Below, piece after piece: positions 28,386 through 38,689 of a stretch of DNA of 39,957 bases; within the stretch, counting starts at the first letter, position 1; every line of letters starts with the position of its first letter. The notes below the pieces were generated by a model. The model did not search any database. It had not been told where the DNA came from and saw only the letters and a program-made list of their open reading frames with translations. Origin of the DNA: Chloroflexota bacterium (GTDB taxonomy: Bacteria > Chloroflexota > Dehalococcoidia > Lucifugimonadales > G022566795); contig JADFIF010000009.1 in the NCBI GenBank assembly GCA_022566795.1, forward strand, positions 1 through 39,957, written 5' to 3'. Position numbers and translations under genes: made by a program.

Positions 28386-29897
28386 CTAGTACGGAACGCT
28401 GGTCTTGAACTCCTCTGCCGCAGCCTTCAGCGACTGCTCTGTCTCGTCCGTGATCGCCTTCGCGTCGGCGATGCTCTTCAAGATCTCAGGGTGGTTGGAG
28501 TCCATGAAGCGGTGGAACCCCTCCTCGAAGTCTCGAATCTTGGGTATCTCCACGTCGTCCATGTACCCGTTGACGAGGGCGTACATGATGGCCGTCTGCC
28601 GCTCGACAGGCAAGGGCACGTTTTGGCCCTGCTTGAGCACCTCGACTGACCGCTGCCCGCGCTCGAGCTGAGCTCGCGTGGCTGCGTCGAGGTCGGCCGT
28701 TCCGAACTGGGCGAACGCCACCAGCTCCCGGTACTGGGCGAGGTCGAGACGCATGCGCCCCACGACGCCTCGCATGGCGCGGGTCTGCGCCGCGCCGCCG
28801 ACGCGGGACACCGAGAGACCGGCGTTCACGGCGGGCCGGATTCCCGCGTTGAACAGCTCCGGCTCAAGGTAGATCTGCCCGTCGGTGATGGAGATCACAT
28901 TCGTCGGCACGTAGGCCGACACGTCCCCCGCCTGCGTCTCGATTATCGGCAGCGCGGTCAAGGAGCCGCCGCCGTGCGCGTCGTCCAACTTGGCGGCCCT
29001 TTCGAGGAGCCGGCTGTGCAGGTAGAACACGTCGCCGGGGTACGCCTCTCGGCCGGGCGGGCGCCGCAGAAGCAAGGACATCTGCCTGTACGCCCATGCG
29101 TGCTTGGACAGGTCGTCGTAGATGATCAGAGCGTCCTTACCCTGATTCATGAAGTACTCGCCCATCGCGCAGCCTGCAAACGGCGCGAGGTACTGCATGG
29201 GGGCCGGATCCGCGGCGTTGGCGGCCACAACGATGGTATGCTCCAGCGCCCCGTGCTCTTCCAGCAGGGCCACCGTCCGACTCACCTTACTCGCCTTCTG
29301 ACCTATGGCGACGTAGATGCAGACGAGGTCGCCACCCCTCTGATTGATGATCGTGTCGATGGCGATGGTCGACTTGCCCGTGGAGCGGTCGCCGATGATC
29401 AGCTCGCGCTGTCCACGACCTATGGGCACCATCGCGTCGATGGCCTTGATGCCGGTCTGCACCGGCGTATCTATTGACTTCCGCGTCGAGACGTCCGGGG
29501 CGACGATCTCGACGGGGCTCGACTCATCGCTGCTGAGAGGCCCCTTGCCATCCAGGGGGCGCCCAATGGCGTCCAGGACGCGGCCGATGAGGCCTGCTCC
29601 TACCGGCACCTCGACGATACGCTTGGTGCTGCGGACCTCGCTGCCCTCACTGACGGCCCGCGTGTCGCCCAGAATTACCACGCCGACGCTGTCCTCCTCT
29701 AGGTTGAGCGCCATCCCGACGAGGCCGCCCTCGAACTCGACGAGCTCGTTATAGCCGACGCCTGAGAGCCCATGGACTCGGGCGATGCCGTCGCCCACCT
29801 CGACGACCACGCCGACGTCGACCATCTGGAGCTGTCCGCCGAACTCCTCGATCTGACGCTTGATTACCGACGCGATGTCCTGTCCTCGGACTGCCAT
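28386..29897 (-). CDS. atpA: ATP synthase F1 subunit alpha
   Basis: [67 protein letters not shown]. Confidence 0.98.
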   Translation of the reverse strand: MAVRGQDIASVIKRQIEEFGGQLQMVDVGVVVEVGDGIARVHGLSGVGYNELVEFEGGLVGMALNLEEDSVGVVILGDTRAVSEGSEVRSTKRIVEVPVGAGLIGRVLDAIGRPLDGKGPLSSDESSPVEIVAPDVSTRKSIDTPVQTGIKAIDAMVPIGRGQRELIIGDRSTGKSTIAIDTIINQRGGDLVCIYVAIGQKASKVSRTVALLEEHGALEHTIVVAANAADPAPMQYLAPFAGCAMGEYFMNQGKDALIIYDDLSKHAWAYRQMSLLLRRPPGREAYPGDVFYLHSRLLERAAKLDDAHGGGSLTALPIIETQAGDVSAYVPTNVISITDGQIYLEPELFNAGIRPAVNAGLSVSRVGGAAQTRAMRGVVGRMRLDLAQYRELVAFAQFGTADLDAATRAQLERGQRSVEVLKQGQNVPLPVERQTAIMYALVNGYMDDVEIPKIRDFEEGFHRFMDSNHPEILKSIADAKAITDETEQSLKAAAEEFKTSVPY

Positions 29898-29984
29898 TTC
29901 AGCCTCCGTATCTTACGTTGCACGCAGACGTGGTGATTAAGGTCCGGCCACGGCTGCAGTCACTGCCCTCATATCGGAACGCGC

Positions 29985-30527
29985 TCAGGAGCGCCGCTCA
30001 ATCAGCTCCCTGCGCATCGACTCCAGCATGGTAGCCGTGCTCCCGTCAATGAGGTGATCTCCCACGCGAGCCACCATGCCGCCGATGATTTGCGGGTCGA
30101 CGCGAGAGGTCAGCCTGATCTCCTTGCCGACCATGTCCTTGAGAAGCTCTTCGACACTCGCGCGCTGCGCGTCGTTGAGCGGCACCGCCGACACGACCTC
30201 GGCCCGTTCGATTCCGTTGTGCTCATCGAGGAGGCGTTGGTACTGCTCGCCGATCCCAGGCAAGAGGGCCGCAAGATTGCGGGACGCGAGCAGCGAGACG
30301 AGATTCAGCGCCAGCGGACCGACAGTGTCGGTCAAAGTGCTCTTGAGCACAGAGATCTTCTGGCTCGGCGACAATTGGGGCGCGTCGAGGAATGCCGAAA
30401 GCTCGGCATCTTGGACGGCGGCGGAGAGGACGGTCAGATCGTCCAGCCAGCTCTCCAGCTCGTCGTTTTCATTGGCAATCTGAAACACGGCCTGAGCGTA
30501 CCGCCTGGCCGACGCGGATCTTGGCAT
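29985..30527 (-). CDS. atpH: ATP synthase F1 subunit delta
   Basis: SASARRYAQAVFQIANENDELESW, RVDPQIIGGMVARVGDHLIDGS. Confidence 0.94.
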   Translation of the reverse strand: MPRSASARRYAQAVFQIANENDELESWLDDLTVLSAAVQDAELSAFLDAPQLSPSQKISVLKSTLTDTVGPLALNLVSLLASRNLAALLPGIGEQYQRLLDEHNGIERAEVVSAVPLNDAQRASVEELLKDMVGKEIRLTSRVDPQIIGGMVARVGDHLIDGSTATMLESMRRELIERRS

Positions 30528-30674
30528 CGAGCAGTCCTACACCTATATCTATCTGTTTATTTCGGCCGGACCGCCGCCCTCAACCAGCGGGGCCTCCGAC
30601 GGCTCTCCCCTTTTGCCCGGGGCGAGCCGGAGAGCGGGGTCAACGACTCCGCTCAGGACTGGATGGAGACAGCA

Positions 30675-31175
30675 TTAGTTGCGGCCTGTCTGGGCACTCT
30701 CTTCCAACACCCTCTCGATGAGCTCTCGGTGAGTCGGCTCATCCAGCGACCGATGGATCACACGCTCTGCGGCGGATATGGCCAGGCCCGCGAACTCGCG
30801 GCGCAGCTCTTCGATGGCGGCGTCGCGCTCCCTCCGGATGTTCGCTTCGGCTCGGCTCCGCTCGGCACTGATCTCCTGTCGCGCCTTGGCAAGCTCGTCT
30901 TCTCGGAACCTGTCGGCGACTTCCCGTGCCTGAGCGATTAGCTGCTGGCCCTCAGTACGCGCTTCCTGTAGCTGACGCTGCATGTCTGCCTGAGATTCCG
31001 CCGCTTCCTGTCGCACGCGCTCGGCGGTCTCCAGGCTCTCTCTTATGCGAGACGAGCGCTGGTCGAGGACGCGCAGCACCGGCTTGTACAGCAACCAGGA
31101 CAGCAGCGCGAACAGGATGGCGAAGCTGACCAGTTGAGTAATGAGGCCGGGTAAGTTAATCCCTAAGGCACCCAT
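30675..31175 (-). CDS. atpF: ATP synthase F0 subunit b
   Basis: INLPGLITQLVSFAILFALLSWLLYKPVLRVLDQRSSRIRESLE plus long coiled-coil. Confidence 0.95.
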   Translation of the reverse strand: MGALGINLPGLITQLVSFAILFALLSWLLYKPVLRVLDQRSSRIRESLETAERVRQEAAESQADMQRQLQEARTEGQQLIAQAREVADRFREDELAKARQEISAERSRAEANIRRERDAAIEELRREFAGLAISAAERVIHRSLDEPTHRELIERVLEESAQTGRN

Positions 31176-31209
31176 GCCATCTCCTCGATGCTTCCTTCAG
31201 GCGTCCGCC

Positions 31210-31443
<234 letters not shown>

Positions 31444-31507
31444 CTACCTCCGATTCGATTTGGCGTTTCGATTTGGCAGGTCCCGCGACACAGAGCGGCG
31501 CGTGTTC

Positions 31508-32560
31508 TCAGTGCTCCTCCGCCCCGTGGCTCACGGTAGCCATTGTCGCGAAGACCAGCGTTAACATGGAGAATATGAACGCCTGGATTACTCCCACGAA
31601 GAGCTCCAGGCCCAGGAAAGGGATGATGCCGATTAATGGTAGCAGGAACGCCATGGCTACCAACAGCACCTCTCCGGCGAACATGTTGCCGAAAAGACGG
31701 AAGGTGAAGCTGATAACCCTCGCCACCTCGCTTATGGCCTCCAAGAGGCCCACGAACAACCCTATGGGGCCCTGCTTGAAGTTGACGAATTTGCCCATGT
31801 GGCCGAAGAATCCGAGCGTGGAAAATCCCCAGAAGTGGATCATGGTCATCGCCACCAGAGCTATGGCCAGCGTCATGTTGACATCGGTGTTGGCGCTTCG
31901 GAGGAAGGGTACCAGAAGCCCCGCCTGTTGCCCTTCCTTTACGCCGTGCTCCTCGACTTCGAGCGCCGTGATCTCGTCGTCGACCGAGCCGAACGCCACG
32001 ACCGCGAATGAGCCATCGCCGTCGAACAGTTGGAGCCTCACGTCGGCGAGGTCGACCTCGTCCCCACTCTCCTCGAGGTGGTGCACGACCTCTTCCGCCG
32101 GCTCTATCCTGCCGATGGTCCCGAACCCGGGAAGGATGCCCATCCAGTTGGCCGTGACGATGAACAGGAATATGGTCATGATCAGAGGGAAGAACTTCCG
32201 GGCTCTCCCAGGCCCCGCGACGCTCTCGGCGAGGTTCAAGAAGCCTTCTATGACAATCTCGACGACGTTTTGGAGGCCGGTAGGAACATCCTTGAGGCGT
32301 CGTGTCGCCAACACCGAGATGACGACCAGGAAGAGGATGGCAAGCCAGGTGGTCACCATCGTGTTGGTAATCTGGAAGTCAGCGAAAAGCGAACCCGAGG
32401 TTATCGACTCGGCCGGGAGCTGGATGTGGGCTATGGGCGAGGCCAGGAATCCGCCGCCGAACTCGTTTCCGAGAGCGCCACCGGCCAGACTGACAATGAA
32501 GACAACGCCCGCAACAACAAGCACGGCGAGCGTCTTGGGCCTCCTGAGGAGCGTCGACAC
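31508..32560 (-). CDS. atpB: ATP synthase F0 subunit a, GTG start
   Basis: NWMGILPGFGTIG, PFLRSANTDVNMTLAIAL, SFTFRLFGNMFAGEVLL. Confidence 0.95.
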   Translation of the reverse strand: MSTLLRRPKTLAVLVVAGVVFIVSLAGGALGNEFGGGFLASPIAHIQLPAESITSGSLFADFQITNTMVTTWLAILFLVVISVLATRRLKDVPTGLQNVVEIVIEGFLNLAESVAGPGRARKFFPLIMTIFLFIVTANWMGILPGFGTIGRIEPAEEVVHHLEESGDEVDLADVRLQLFDGDGSFAVVAFGSVDDEITALEVEEHGVKEGQQAGLLVPFLRSANTDVNMTLAIALVAMTMIHFWGFSTLGFFGHMGKFVNFKQGPIGLFVGLLEAISEVARVISFTFRLFGNMFAGEVLLVAMAFLLPLIGIIPFLGLELFVGVIQAFIFSMLTLVFATMATVSHGAEEH

Positions 32561-32793
32561 TACTGACTTCCCTCGTCGTCGGCGGCAGCCGCAAGTACGG
32601 CCATCAACATTCTGAACATCCCAGCCATTGCCAAGAAGATGCCGAGTGCCAGCCCCACGAGCGTTAGAATGGGACGGCTATCGAACTGGCGATCGAGCCA
32701 GAGGCCCCCGAAGGCCCCCCCTCCAATACACAGGGCAACGTACCATCCGATGCCCAACAGCCGGAGCACAGTGCCCATTCTACTGGCGTTCAC
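32560..32793 (-). CDS. AtpI/AtpZ-like small membrane protein of the ATP synthase operon
   Basis: VNASRMGTVLRLLGIGWYVALCIGGGAFGGLWLDRQFDSRPILTLVGLALGIFLAMAGMFRML; GGAGGAG RBS 5 nt before GTG 32793; 1-nt overlap with atpB. Confidence 0.82.
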   Translation of the reverse strand: MNASRMGTVLRLLGIGWYVALCIGGGAFGGLWLDRQFDSRPILTLVGLALGIFLAMAGMFRMLMAVLAAAADDEGSQ

Positions 32794-32810
32794 AGGGACT
32801 CCTCCGGAGC

Positions 32811-32828
32811 TTGTGTAGTGTATCACAA
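32811..32828. promoter_or_regulatory. Putative Rex operator at the atp promoter
   Basis: TTGTGTAGTGTATCACAA fits TTGTG-N8-CACAA; 12 of 14 specified bases of TTGTGAANNNNTTCACAA. Confidence 0.6.
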
Positions 32829-32846
32829 TTGAAATCTGAGGGTCAA
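32817..32846 (-). promoter_or_regulatory. Predicted sigma70-type promoter of the atp operon
   Basis: Minus strand TTGACC (32841-32846), 18-nt spacer, TACACT (32817-32822), about 24 nt upstream of the GTG start. Confidence 0.55.
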
Positions 32847-33066
32847 TTTGCGGCGTGCCGCCCGCCAGGCAAAGTTTCAGGCATGCGAGGTCGCATGGTA
32901 TCTTCGGGCCCGGCCCAGGGGGTATTTGCGGCCGTTGGAGTTTCGAGGTCCACGGTACCGGCTGGGGGCCGCGGACCGTCTTCGCCGAGTTTTATACAGC
33001 CTTGCAGAGTTCGGGGCGCGATACCTGCCCACCCACCGACTGGAACTTGGCGATGGCCGACCGTAC

Positions 33067-33099
33067 AAAAAAAAGCCCCACCGTACGCGGCGGGGCTTT
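33067..33099 (-). terminator. Rho-independent terminator for the bifunctional nuclease gene
   Basis: AAAGCCCC...GGGGCTTT stem (33072-33079/33092-33099) with 8-A run 33067-33074 (U-tract on the minus strand). Confidence 0.85.
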
Positions 33100-33120
33100 C
33101 GCCTTGACTAACGCGTTTGG

Positions 33121-33690
33121 CTACTCAGACCCGGAGCTTTCGCCAGGGGGTGGCTGCTCCTTGCCGATATCCTCGAGGTCAAGGGTATCCACGAATTCGC
33201 TGAAGGCGGACAGGCTCTTGAGCTCCTCTTGCGTCAGCGGACGCTTCTCCTCGCCGCCCTCTCCCGGGAGAATGGGCTTGCCGGTCTCCAGGTCCATCTT
33301 GACTCCGGCCTTCTCCACGACCTCGTCGTCCGCGTAGATGGTCGCTTCAACTCGGACGGCGAGGGCAATAGCGTCGCTCGGCCGGGAGTCCAACTCCATG
33401 GTCGTCCCATTCTGCTGGAGCACGACTTTTGCGTAGAAAGTGTCGTTGCTGAGCTCCGAGACGATGATGTGATTGACGGTGGCCCCGAGACTGCTGATCA
33501 CGGCGTTGAGGAGGTCGTGGGTCATCGGGCGCGGCACCGAAACGTCCTGAAGCTTGAGCGCTATCGCGTCGGCCTCAGTGGGGCCGATCCAGATCGGTAG
33601 GTAGCGGTCCGAGTCTTTGACTCGCAGAATGACCACTCTCTGATAGTTCGCGAGGCTGACACGAATGCTGTCTATAACCATCTCCAACAT
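33121..33690 (-). CDS. Bifunctional nuclease family protein (DUF151)
   Basis: YLPIWIGPTEADAIALKLQDVSVPRPMTHDLL, ELDSRPSDAIALAVRVEATIYADDEVVEKAG. Confidence 0.93.
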   Translation of the reverse strand: MLEMVIDSIRVSLANYQRVVILRVKDSDRYLPIWIGPTEADAIALKLQDVSVPRPMTHDLLNAVISSLGATVNHIIVSELSNDTFYAKVVLQQNGTTMELDSRPSDAIALAVRVEATIYADDEVVEKAGVKMDLETGKPILPGEGGEEKRPLTQEELKSLSAFSEFVDTLDLEDIGKEQPPPGESSGSE

Positions 33691-33899
33691 CGACCCTTAT
33701 CCCTCCTCGGCAACGTAGACTTGAATATAATTGTAGGCCCAAGCCAAATCGGTGTCAACGCAGTTTCGTACAGGTGTTTGGCGTAACCCGGACCGCTCCG
33801 AGTTTCTGCGGCCCTGTCACCATCCTCGCACCTCGTCGCGCCGGGACGATGCCTCCAAGGGGTCGTTCTTGCACCGACAAATGGATTAACCCTTTTGGC

Positions 33900-34097
33900 C
33901 TACCCCGAAACTTCCGGGGGCGCGATCGACTTCATACGCTTGTGGAGCTCGGCGCGTGACAGAAGGACGCGGCGCCCGCAGGTCAGGCACTTAAGGCCCA
34001 TGTCGGCACCGACTCGGACGATCTCCCACTCGAAGCCGCCACACGGGTGAGCTTTCCGGAGGCGGACGACGTGGCCGAGTCTCAGCTGGGGTCCCAA
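33900..34097 (-). CDS. DUF951 family protein
   Basis: [50 protein letters not shown]. Confidence 0.88.
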   Translation of the reverse strand: MGPQLRLGHVVRLRKAHPCGGFEWEIVRVGADMGLKCLTCGRRVLLSRAELHKRMKSIAPPEVSG

Positions 34098-34954
34098 GGC
34101 CGGCCTTCCGCTTCGAGAACGCAGTTGATACGCTCCCGCAGGTCTTCGGCCGCCGCTCGGGCAGCGTCAGCGAACGTCTCAGCCGAGCGCGACGCATAGG
34201 TTATTCCCCGCGAGGAGCTTATCAGGATGTTGGGGGCGCCATCGTCGAGCCCGTTTCGGACGCTGGTCGCGAGGTCGCCGCCCTGGGCGCCGACGCCCGG
34301 AATGAGAATGGTCATACCCGGGCAGTGGGAGCGGACCACCTTCAACTCATCTGGGAAGGTCGACCCCACGACGAGGCCGACGTTGCCTCGCACGTTCCAG
34401 CTCGACGCCCTTCGCGCCATCCACTCGTAGAGAGGTACGCCACGAGGTTCGCCTTGCAGGCGCACATCCTGGAACTCCTTGGCGCCAGGATTCGAAGAGC
34501 GGCACCACACCAGCACCCCTCGATCGCCATACTCCATGAACGGCTCGAGGGACTCACCTCCGCCCCATGCGTTGACGGTGGCCGCATCGAACCCCCAGAC
34601 GTCGAAGAGCGCCCGTGCGTACATGACGTTGGTCGAGGCGATGTCGCCACGCTTTCCGTCACCCACAACCTGAACGTCGGGGGCGACCCTACGGATATGG
34701 GCCACGGTGCCCGCCAGCGCCTCCAGGCCCGACTGGCCCAGGGCCTCGTAGAACGGCAGGTTGGGCTTGTAGGCGCAGACTATGTCCTTCGTCGCGTCGA
34801 TGATGGCGCGATTGAACGTGAGCACGTCCTTCACTGCCATCAGGTCGGGGTCAGGGTCGAGCCCAACACACACCAGACTCCGGTTCCGCCGGGAAACTGC
34901 CGCCACGCGTTCGACGAATGAGTTCACGTCTTCACCCTCAGGGACTCTCGCCAT
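34082..34954 (-). CDS. pyrF: Orotidine-5'-phosphate decarboxylase (type 2)
   Basis: [61 protein letters not shown]. Confidence 0.95.
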   Translation of the reverse strand: MARVPEGEDVNSFVERVAAVSRRNRSLVCVGLDPDPDLMAVKDVLTFNRAIIDATKDIVCAYKPNLPFYEALGQSGLEALAGTVAHIRRVAPDVQVVGDGKRGDIASTNVMYARALFDVWGFDAATVNAWGGGESLEPFMEYGDRGVLVWCRSSNPGAKEFQDVRLQGEPRGVPLYEWMARRASSWNVRGNVGLVVGSTFPDELKVVRSHCPGMTILIPGVGAQGGDLATSVRNGLDDGAPNILISSSRGITYASRSAETFADAARAAAEDLRERINCVLEAEGRPWDPS

Positions 34955-35037
34955 ACCAGTGTAAGGGCCGCGTAATGGCCGGGCAAGTTGTCCCGCTACA
35001 CGGCCAGTGCTAGCATATCCGCCGGTGGAGGCCTAAG

Positions 35038-35733
35038 GTGAAGCTGCATCCCGATCTTCGGAACGCCAACTTCGTGCGGCGGCTAAACCGATTCGCCGCG
35101 CTGATGACGCTTGACGGCGAGGAGGTCTTGACCCACGTCGCTAACTCGGGCCGGCTGACCGAGCTGCTGACACCACAAAATCCGATGCTGCTCGCCCCCG
35201 CGCCCTCGAACACAGCGCGCAAGACGGCGTATGACCTCGCGCTGGTCGAGGTGGATGGAGTGCTCGTCTCCGCCGACGCCCGCCTGCCGAACGCAATTGC
35301 GTCCGAGGCCATCTGTAAAGGGCGTATCCCCGAGCTATCGGGGTACGACAAGATCACGCGAGAGGTGCGGTTCGAGGACAGCCGGCTCGATCTGCTGCTC
35401 TCCGGGCCCGGCCGTCTATGCTACGTCGAGGTCAAGTCAGTCACTCTCGTCGAGGGGGGCACCGCCCTTTTCCCCGACGCGCCCACCGAGCGAGGCCGCA
35501 AGCACCTGGCGACGCTTCGACACGCCAGAGAGCAGGGCCACAGGGCCGCCGTCATGTTCGTGGTGCAGAGACCGGACGCCAATGCCTTCGAGCCCAACGT
35601 TCAGGCCGACCCCAAGTTCGCCGAAGCCCTCGATGGAGCCGTGAGGTGTGGCGTCGAGGTATTCGCCTACCGCTGCGCCGTGAGCCGCACCTCCGTCGAG
35701 ATCTCGGACCGGCTGCCCGTGCGGGTCGGCTAG
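35038..35733 (+). CDS. sfsA: SfsA family protein (sugar fermentation stimulation)
   Basis: FVRRLNRFAALMTLDGEEVLTHVANSGRLTELL, CYVEVKSVTLVEGGTALFPDAPTERGRKHL. Confidence 0.95.
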   Translation: MKLHPDLRNANFVRRLNRFAALMTLDGEEVLTHVANSGRLTELLTPQNPMLLAPAPSNTARKTAYDLALVEVDGVLVSADARLPNAIASEAICKGRIPELSGYDKITREVRFEDSRLDLLLSGPGRLCYVEVKSVTLVEGGTALFPDAPTERGRKHLATLRHAREQGHRAAVMFVVQRPDANAFEPNVQADPKFAEALDGAVRCGVEVFAYRCAVSRTSVEISDRLPVRVG

Positions 35734-36456
35734 ATGTCCGACGGCCTGCGAGAAAGCCTGATGGCGGTCTACGAGCGGATGCTTTCGCGCTACGGCCCTC
35801 AGGGCTGGTGGCCGGGAGGGCCCGGCTTCGAGATGATGGTCGGGGCCGTGCTGACACAGGCCGCCTCTTGGGCCAACGTCGAGAGCGCTCTCGCCAACCT
35901 GCGTTCAGCCGGTGCGCTGACGCCGCGGGCGATTCGCGCCATACCACAGGACGAGCTGGCCAGGCTCGTACACCCCAGTGGCTACTACAACGCCAAGGCC
36001 CGCAAGCTGAAGGCGCTCGCCGAGTACATCGGCGAGCGGTTCGACGACGACCTCGACGCCATGGCCCACGAGGATGTCGACACCCTGCGAAACGACCTAC
36101 TGGGGGTCTACGGCATCGGCGAAGAGACAGCGGATGACATCCTGCTGTACGCGATGGGCAAGCCCAGCTTCGTCGTCGACGCCTACACCAGGCGACTGTT
36201 CTGGCGGCTGGGGTTGGCCCCCGCAAAGGGAAGCTACGCGGGGTATCGCGCGCCCTTCATGCAGCATTTGCCGAAGGACCCGCGGCTGTTCGGCGAGTAT
36301 CACGCGCTGGTCGTCCGGCACGGCAAGGAGGTCTGCAAGAAGGAGCCTGTCTGCGAGGGGTGCTGCTTGCTCGAGGTATGTCCGACCGGGCAAGACCGGA
36401 CGGGTGGCTCTGCCAGCCTAGCGTCATCCGATTCGGAGGAGGTCAAGCCAGTCTGA
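35734..36456 (+). CDS. Endonuclease III-like HhH-GPD DNA glycosylase with Fe-S cysteines
   Basis: MVGAVLTQAASWANVESALANL, LLGVYGIGEETADDILLYAMGKPSFVVDAYTRRLFWRLG, CKKEPVCEGCCLLEVC. Confidence 0.92.
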   Translation: MSDGLRESLMAVYERMLSRYGPQGWWPGGPGFEMMVGAVLTQAASWANVESALANLRSAGALTPRAIRAIPQDELARLVHPSGYYNAKARKLKALAEYIGERFDDDLDAMAHEDVDTLRNDLLGVYGIGEETADDILLYAMGKPSFVVDAYTRRLFWRLGLAPAKGSYAGYRAPFMQHLPKDPRLFGEYHALVVRHGKEVCKKEPVCEGCCLLEVCPTGQDRTGGSASLASSDSEEVKPV

Positions 36457-36660
36457 GTCTAAGTGCGCCGGCTCGGCCTGGCCGTTGAGTAGGACTTCGT
36501 ATTCTGTTTTCCCAGGGCCACGCCCTGTAATGACGCCCTCCAACTCCTCATAATCGCCTGGGGCCTTTTCATTTGCCCGCACTCGATCACCGGCGATGAA
36601 CTTCCAGTTGCCTTTGCGTTGAGGGGCTCTCGCTGAGAGACCGGACTTTTCTCGACTCAT
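36424..36660 (-). CDS. Small hypothetical protein with KOW/SH3-like strand pattern
   Basis: MSREKSGLSARAPQRKGNWKFIAGDRVRANEKAPGDYEELEGVITGRGPGKTEYEVLLNGQAEPAHLDSDWLDLLRIG. Confidence 0.55.
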   Translation of the reverse strand: MSREKSGLSARAPQRKGNWKFIAGDRVRANEKAPGDYEELEGVITGRGPGKTEYEVLLNGQAEPAHLDSDWLDLLRIG

Positions 36661-36714
36661 CACCATTTGCCTCCCCTGATTCTCTAATGGCAGGCCCCTG
36701 TGCCTCCCCTGACC

Positions 36715-36747
36715 TTGGGCAACCACAGGGGGTTGCCCCTACAAATA
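36715..36747 (-). repeat. Copy of the GC-rich repeat seen at 19233 and 19317 (opposite orientation)
   Basis: ttgggcaaccacagggggttgcccctacaaata; reverse complement TATTTGTAGGGGCAACCCCCTGTGGTTGCCCAA; 8-bp stem GGGCAACC/GGTTGCCC. Confidence 0.7.
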
Positions 36748-36874
36748 TACGGCGCTGATTAGGGGAATTGGTATAAGGCGTGGTTCGACACACTCAAGCA
36801 CTCCTTGGCGGTTTCATACGGCAGTAGGCTTGATCCTACATCTCTCCGAACTGTGCGGGCCGCAGCAACACTCC

Positions 36875-37966
36875 TCAGTCGGGGGCGTCGAGTATCCCGA
36901 TGCTGCTGGTCTTAATGATGAGGTACACCTTTTGTCCCCGGCGAAGCTGGAGTCTTCGCAGCGAGCCCTGCGTTATCTCGACGACGAGGCGCGTGCCGAT
37001 GTCGACGTACACCAGTGCCTGGGGGCCAACCACGTGGATCTCTTCGATGACGCCGGCGATCACGTTGCGGGCGCTGGTCTCGGGAGGAACGTCCAGCGCG
37101 ACGATGACGTCACCCGCGCGGATGGAGACGGTCACGATCTCGCCCTCGCCTCGATTCACCGACGGTCCGATCAGCCGCGCGTGGCCGACAATCAGCTCCG
37201 ACAGGCCCTCCTCCACCTCTGACGAAGAGATCGAGGCCGGAAGCAGGTTCTCGAACGCCCCATGGTCGGCGATTCGGGCCACCATTGGGTCGGCGAGGAC
37301 CTGAGACGTCTCGCCGTGGACCACCTTCCTGCCGCCGGCCAGCACCAGCACGGTGTCGGCAAGCGCCATCACCTCGGAGATAGAGTGCGAGACGTAGACC
37401 ATCGGGGTTCCCAGCTCGCGCCAGATTCGCCGCAGGTACTCGATGATGACGCCTCGGAAACCAGCATCCAACGAAGCCAGGGGCTCGTCGAGAAGCAGCA
37501 CTCTTGGAGACGTCGCCAGGGCACGCGCCAATGCGACTCGCTGCCGCTCCCCGCCCGAGAGGTTCGCGACTCCCCTGTCCATCAGGTGCGACAGCCTGAA
37601 CAGCTCTACAAGCTGCTCAGGATCGACCTCGCGATGGTCCGGATGCGTGAGCTTGTGCCCGTACAAGATGTTGTCCCGGACGCTCATATTGGGGAACAGG
37701 GCCGCTTCCTGCAGCACGTATCCGAACCGGCGCTTGTTCGGGGGCAGGTTCTTTCGGGAGGCCGACGAATAGACCGTGCTGCCGAGGGCCTTGATTTCGC
37801 CACGGTCGGGGGTCAACAGTCCGGCGATGCAGCTAAGCAGGGTCGACTTGCCGCTGCCCGACGGGCCAAAGATTCCGGTCACGCCCGACTCGAAGGTCGC
37901 CTGGCACTCCAGCGAGAAGCCGGAGAAGCGCTTGGTGATGTCAAAGGTCAGCAGAGGTGTGGTCAC
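36875..37966 (-). CDS. modC: Molybdate ABC transporter ATP-binding protein
   Basis: GIFGPSGSGKSTLLSCIAG, NLSGGERQRVALARALATSPRVLLLDEPLASLD, C-terminal TOBE-like region; followed by modB/modA. Confidence 0.9.
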   Translation of the reverse strand: MTTPLLTFDITKRFSGFSLECQATFESGVTGIFGPSGSGKSTLLSCIAGLLTPDRGEIKALGSTVYSSASRKNLPPNKRRFGYVLQEAALFPNMSVRDNILYGHKLTHPDHREVDPEQLVELFRLSHLMDRGVANLSGGERQRVALARALATSPRVLLLDEPLASLDAGFRGVIIEYLRRIWRELGTPMVYVSHSISEVMALADTVLVLAGGRKVVHGETSQVLADPMVARIADHGAFENLLPASISSSEVEEGLSELIVGHARLIGPSVNRGEGEIVTVSIRAGDVIVALDVPPETSARNVIAGVIEEIHVVGPQALVYVDIGTRLVVEITQGSLRRLQLRRGQKVYLIIKTSSIGILDAPD

Positions 37967-38628
37967 GTCCGCCCCCTGGACCGCTCCAGCAGCCAGTTGT
38001 GCACGCCAAGGGTCACCACAGCCAGCGCGATCGACACGGCCACCAGCCGCATGGCGTCATCGGTCTTGTTCAGCTGAACGTTGGAGAAGATCGCCAGGGG
38101 CAGCGTCTGAGTGCGACCTGGGATGTTGCCGGCCACCACTACCGTAGCGCCAAACTCGCTGAGAGCCCGAACGAATCCGAGCAACGTGCCCGCCAGGATG
38201 CCTCGATAAGCTAGTGGGATGGTGATGGTCAATGCGACTCTCAAAGATCCCGCGCCCAGGCTCCGCGCCGTCATCTCCAATCGCTCGTCCACTCCCCCAA
38301 TGGCGACCATGATGGACCTGGCGATGAGGGGAAACGACACTACGGCGGAGGCAAGGGCCGCGGCCACCCAGGTGAAGACTATGTCGACCCCCAGTAGCCT
38401 GTGGACTGGGGAGCCCACGATTCCGTCTCGCCCAAGGAGCTCAAGCAGAAAAAAGCCCACGGCGACCGGAGGCACCGCCAGTGGAAGCGAAACGAGAACG
38501 TCGATTATGAACCGCCCGCGGATCCTCTTTTTCACCAACAGCCAGCTTATCCCGATGGCCAACGGGAAGTTGATCGCCGTGGCGACCACCGCGATCTGTA
38601 GCGTCAACCTCAGTATGGAAAGGTCCAA
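37963..38628 (-). CDS. modB: Molybdate ABC transporter permease
   Basis: LVSLPLAVPPVAVGFFLLELLG, EMTARSLGAGSLRVALTITIPLAYRGILAGTLLGFVRALSEFGATVVVAGNIPGRTQTLPLAIF. Confidence 0.94.
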   Translation of the reverse strand: MDLSILRLTLQIAVVATAINFPLAIGISWLLVKKRIRGRFIIDVLVSLPLAVPPVAVGFFLLELLGRDGIVGSPVHRLLGVDIVFTWVAAALASAVVSFPLIARSIMVAIGGVDERLEMTARSLGAGSLRVALTITIPLAYRGILAGTLLGFVRALSEFGATVVVAGNIPGRTQTLPLAIFSNVQLNKTDDAMRLVAVSIALAVVTLGVHNWLLERSRGRT

Positions 38629-38689
38629 GCTACCTCTTTCTTCCTCTTCAACCTCGTCAAGCTCGACAGCCGTCGCGTCGTGAGTGCGA

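Noticed and set aside
31473-32615. 380-aa plus-strand ORF over atpB/atpI
   Set aside because: Ser/Thr/Pro/Arg-rich shadow ORF opposite a recognisable atpB.
36750-36870. Possible tRNA or ncRNA in the gap before modC
   Set aside because: No cloverleaf or T-arm consensus could be assembled by eye.
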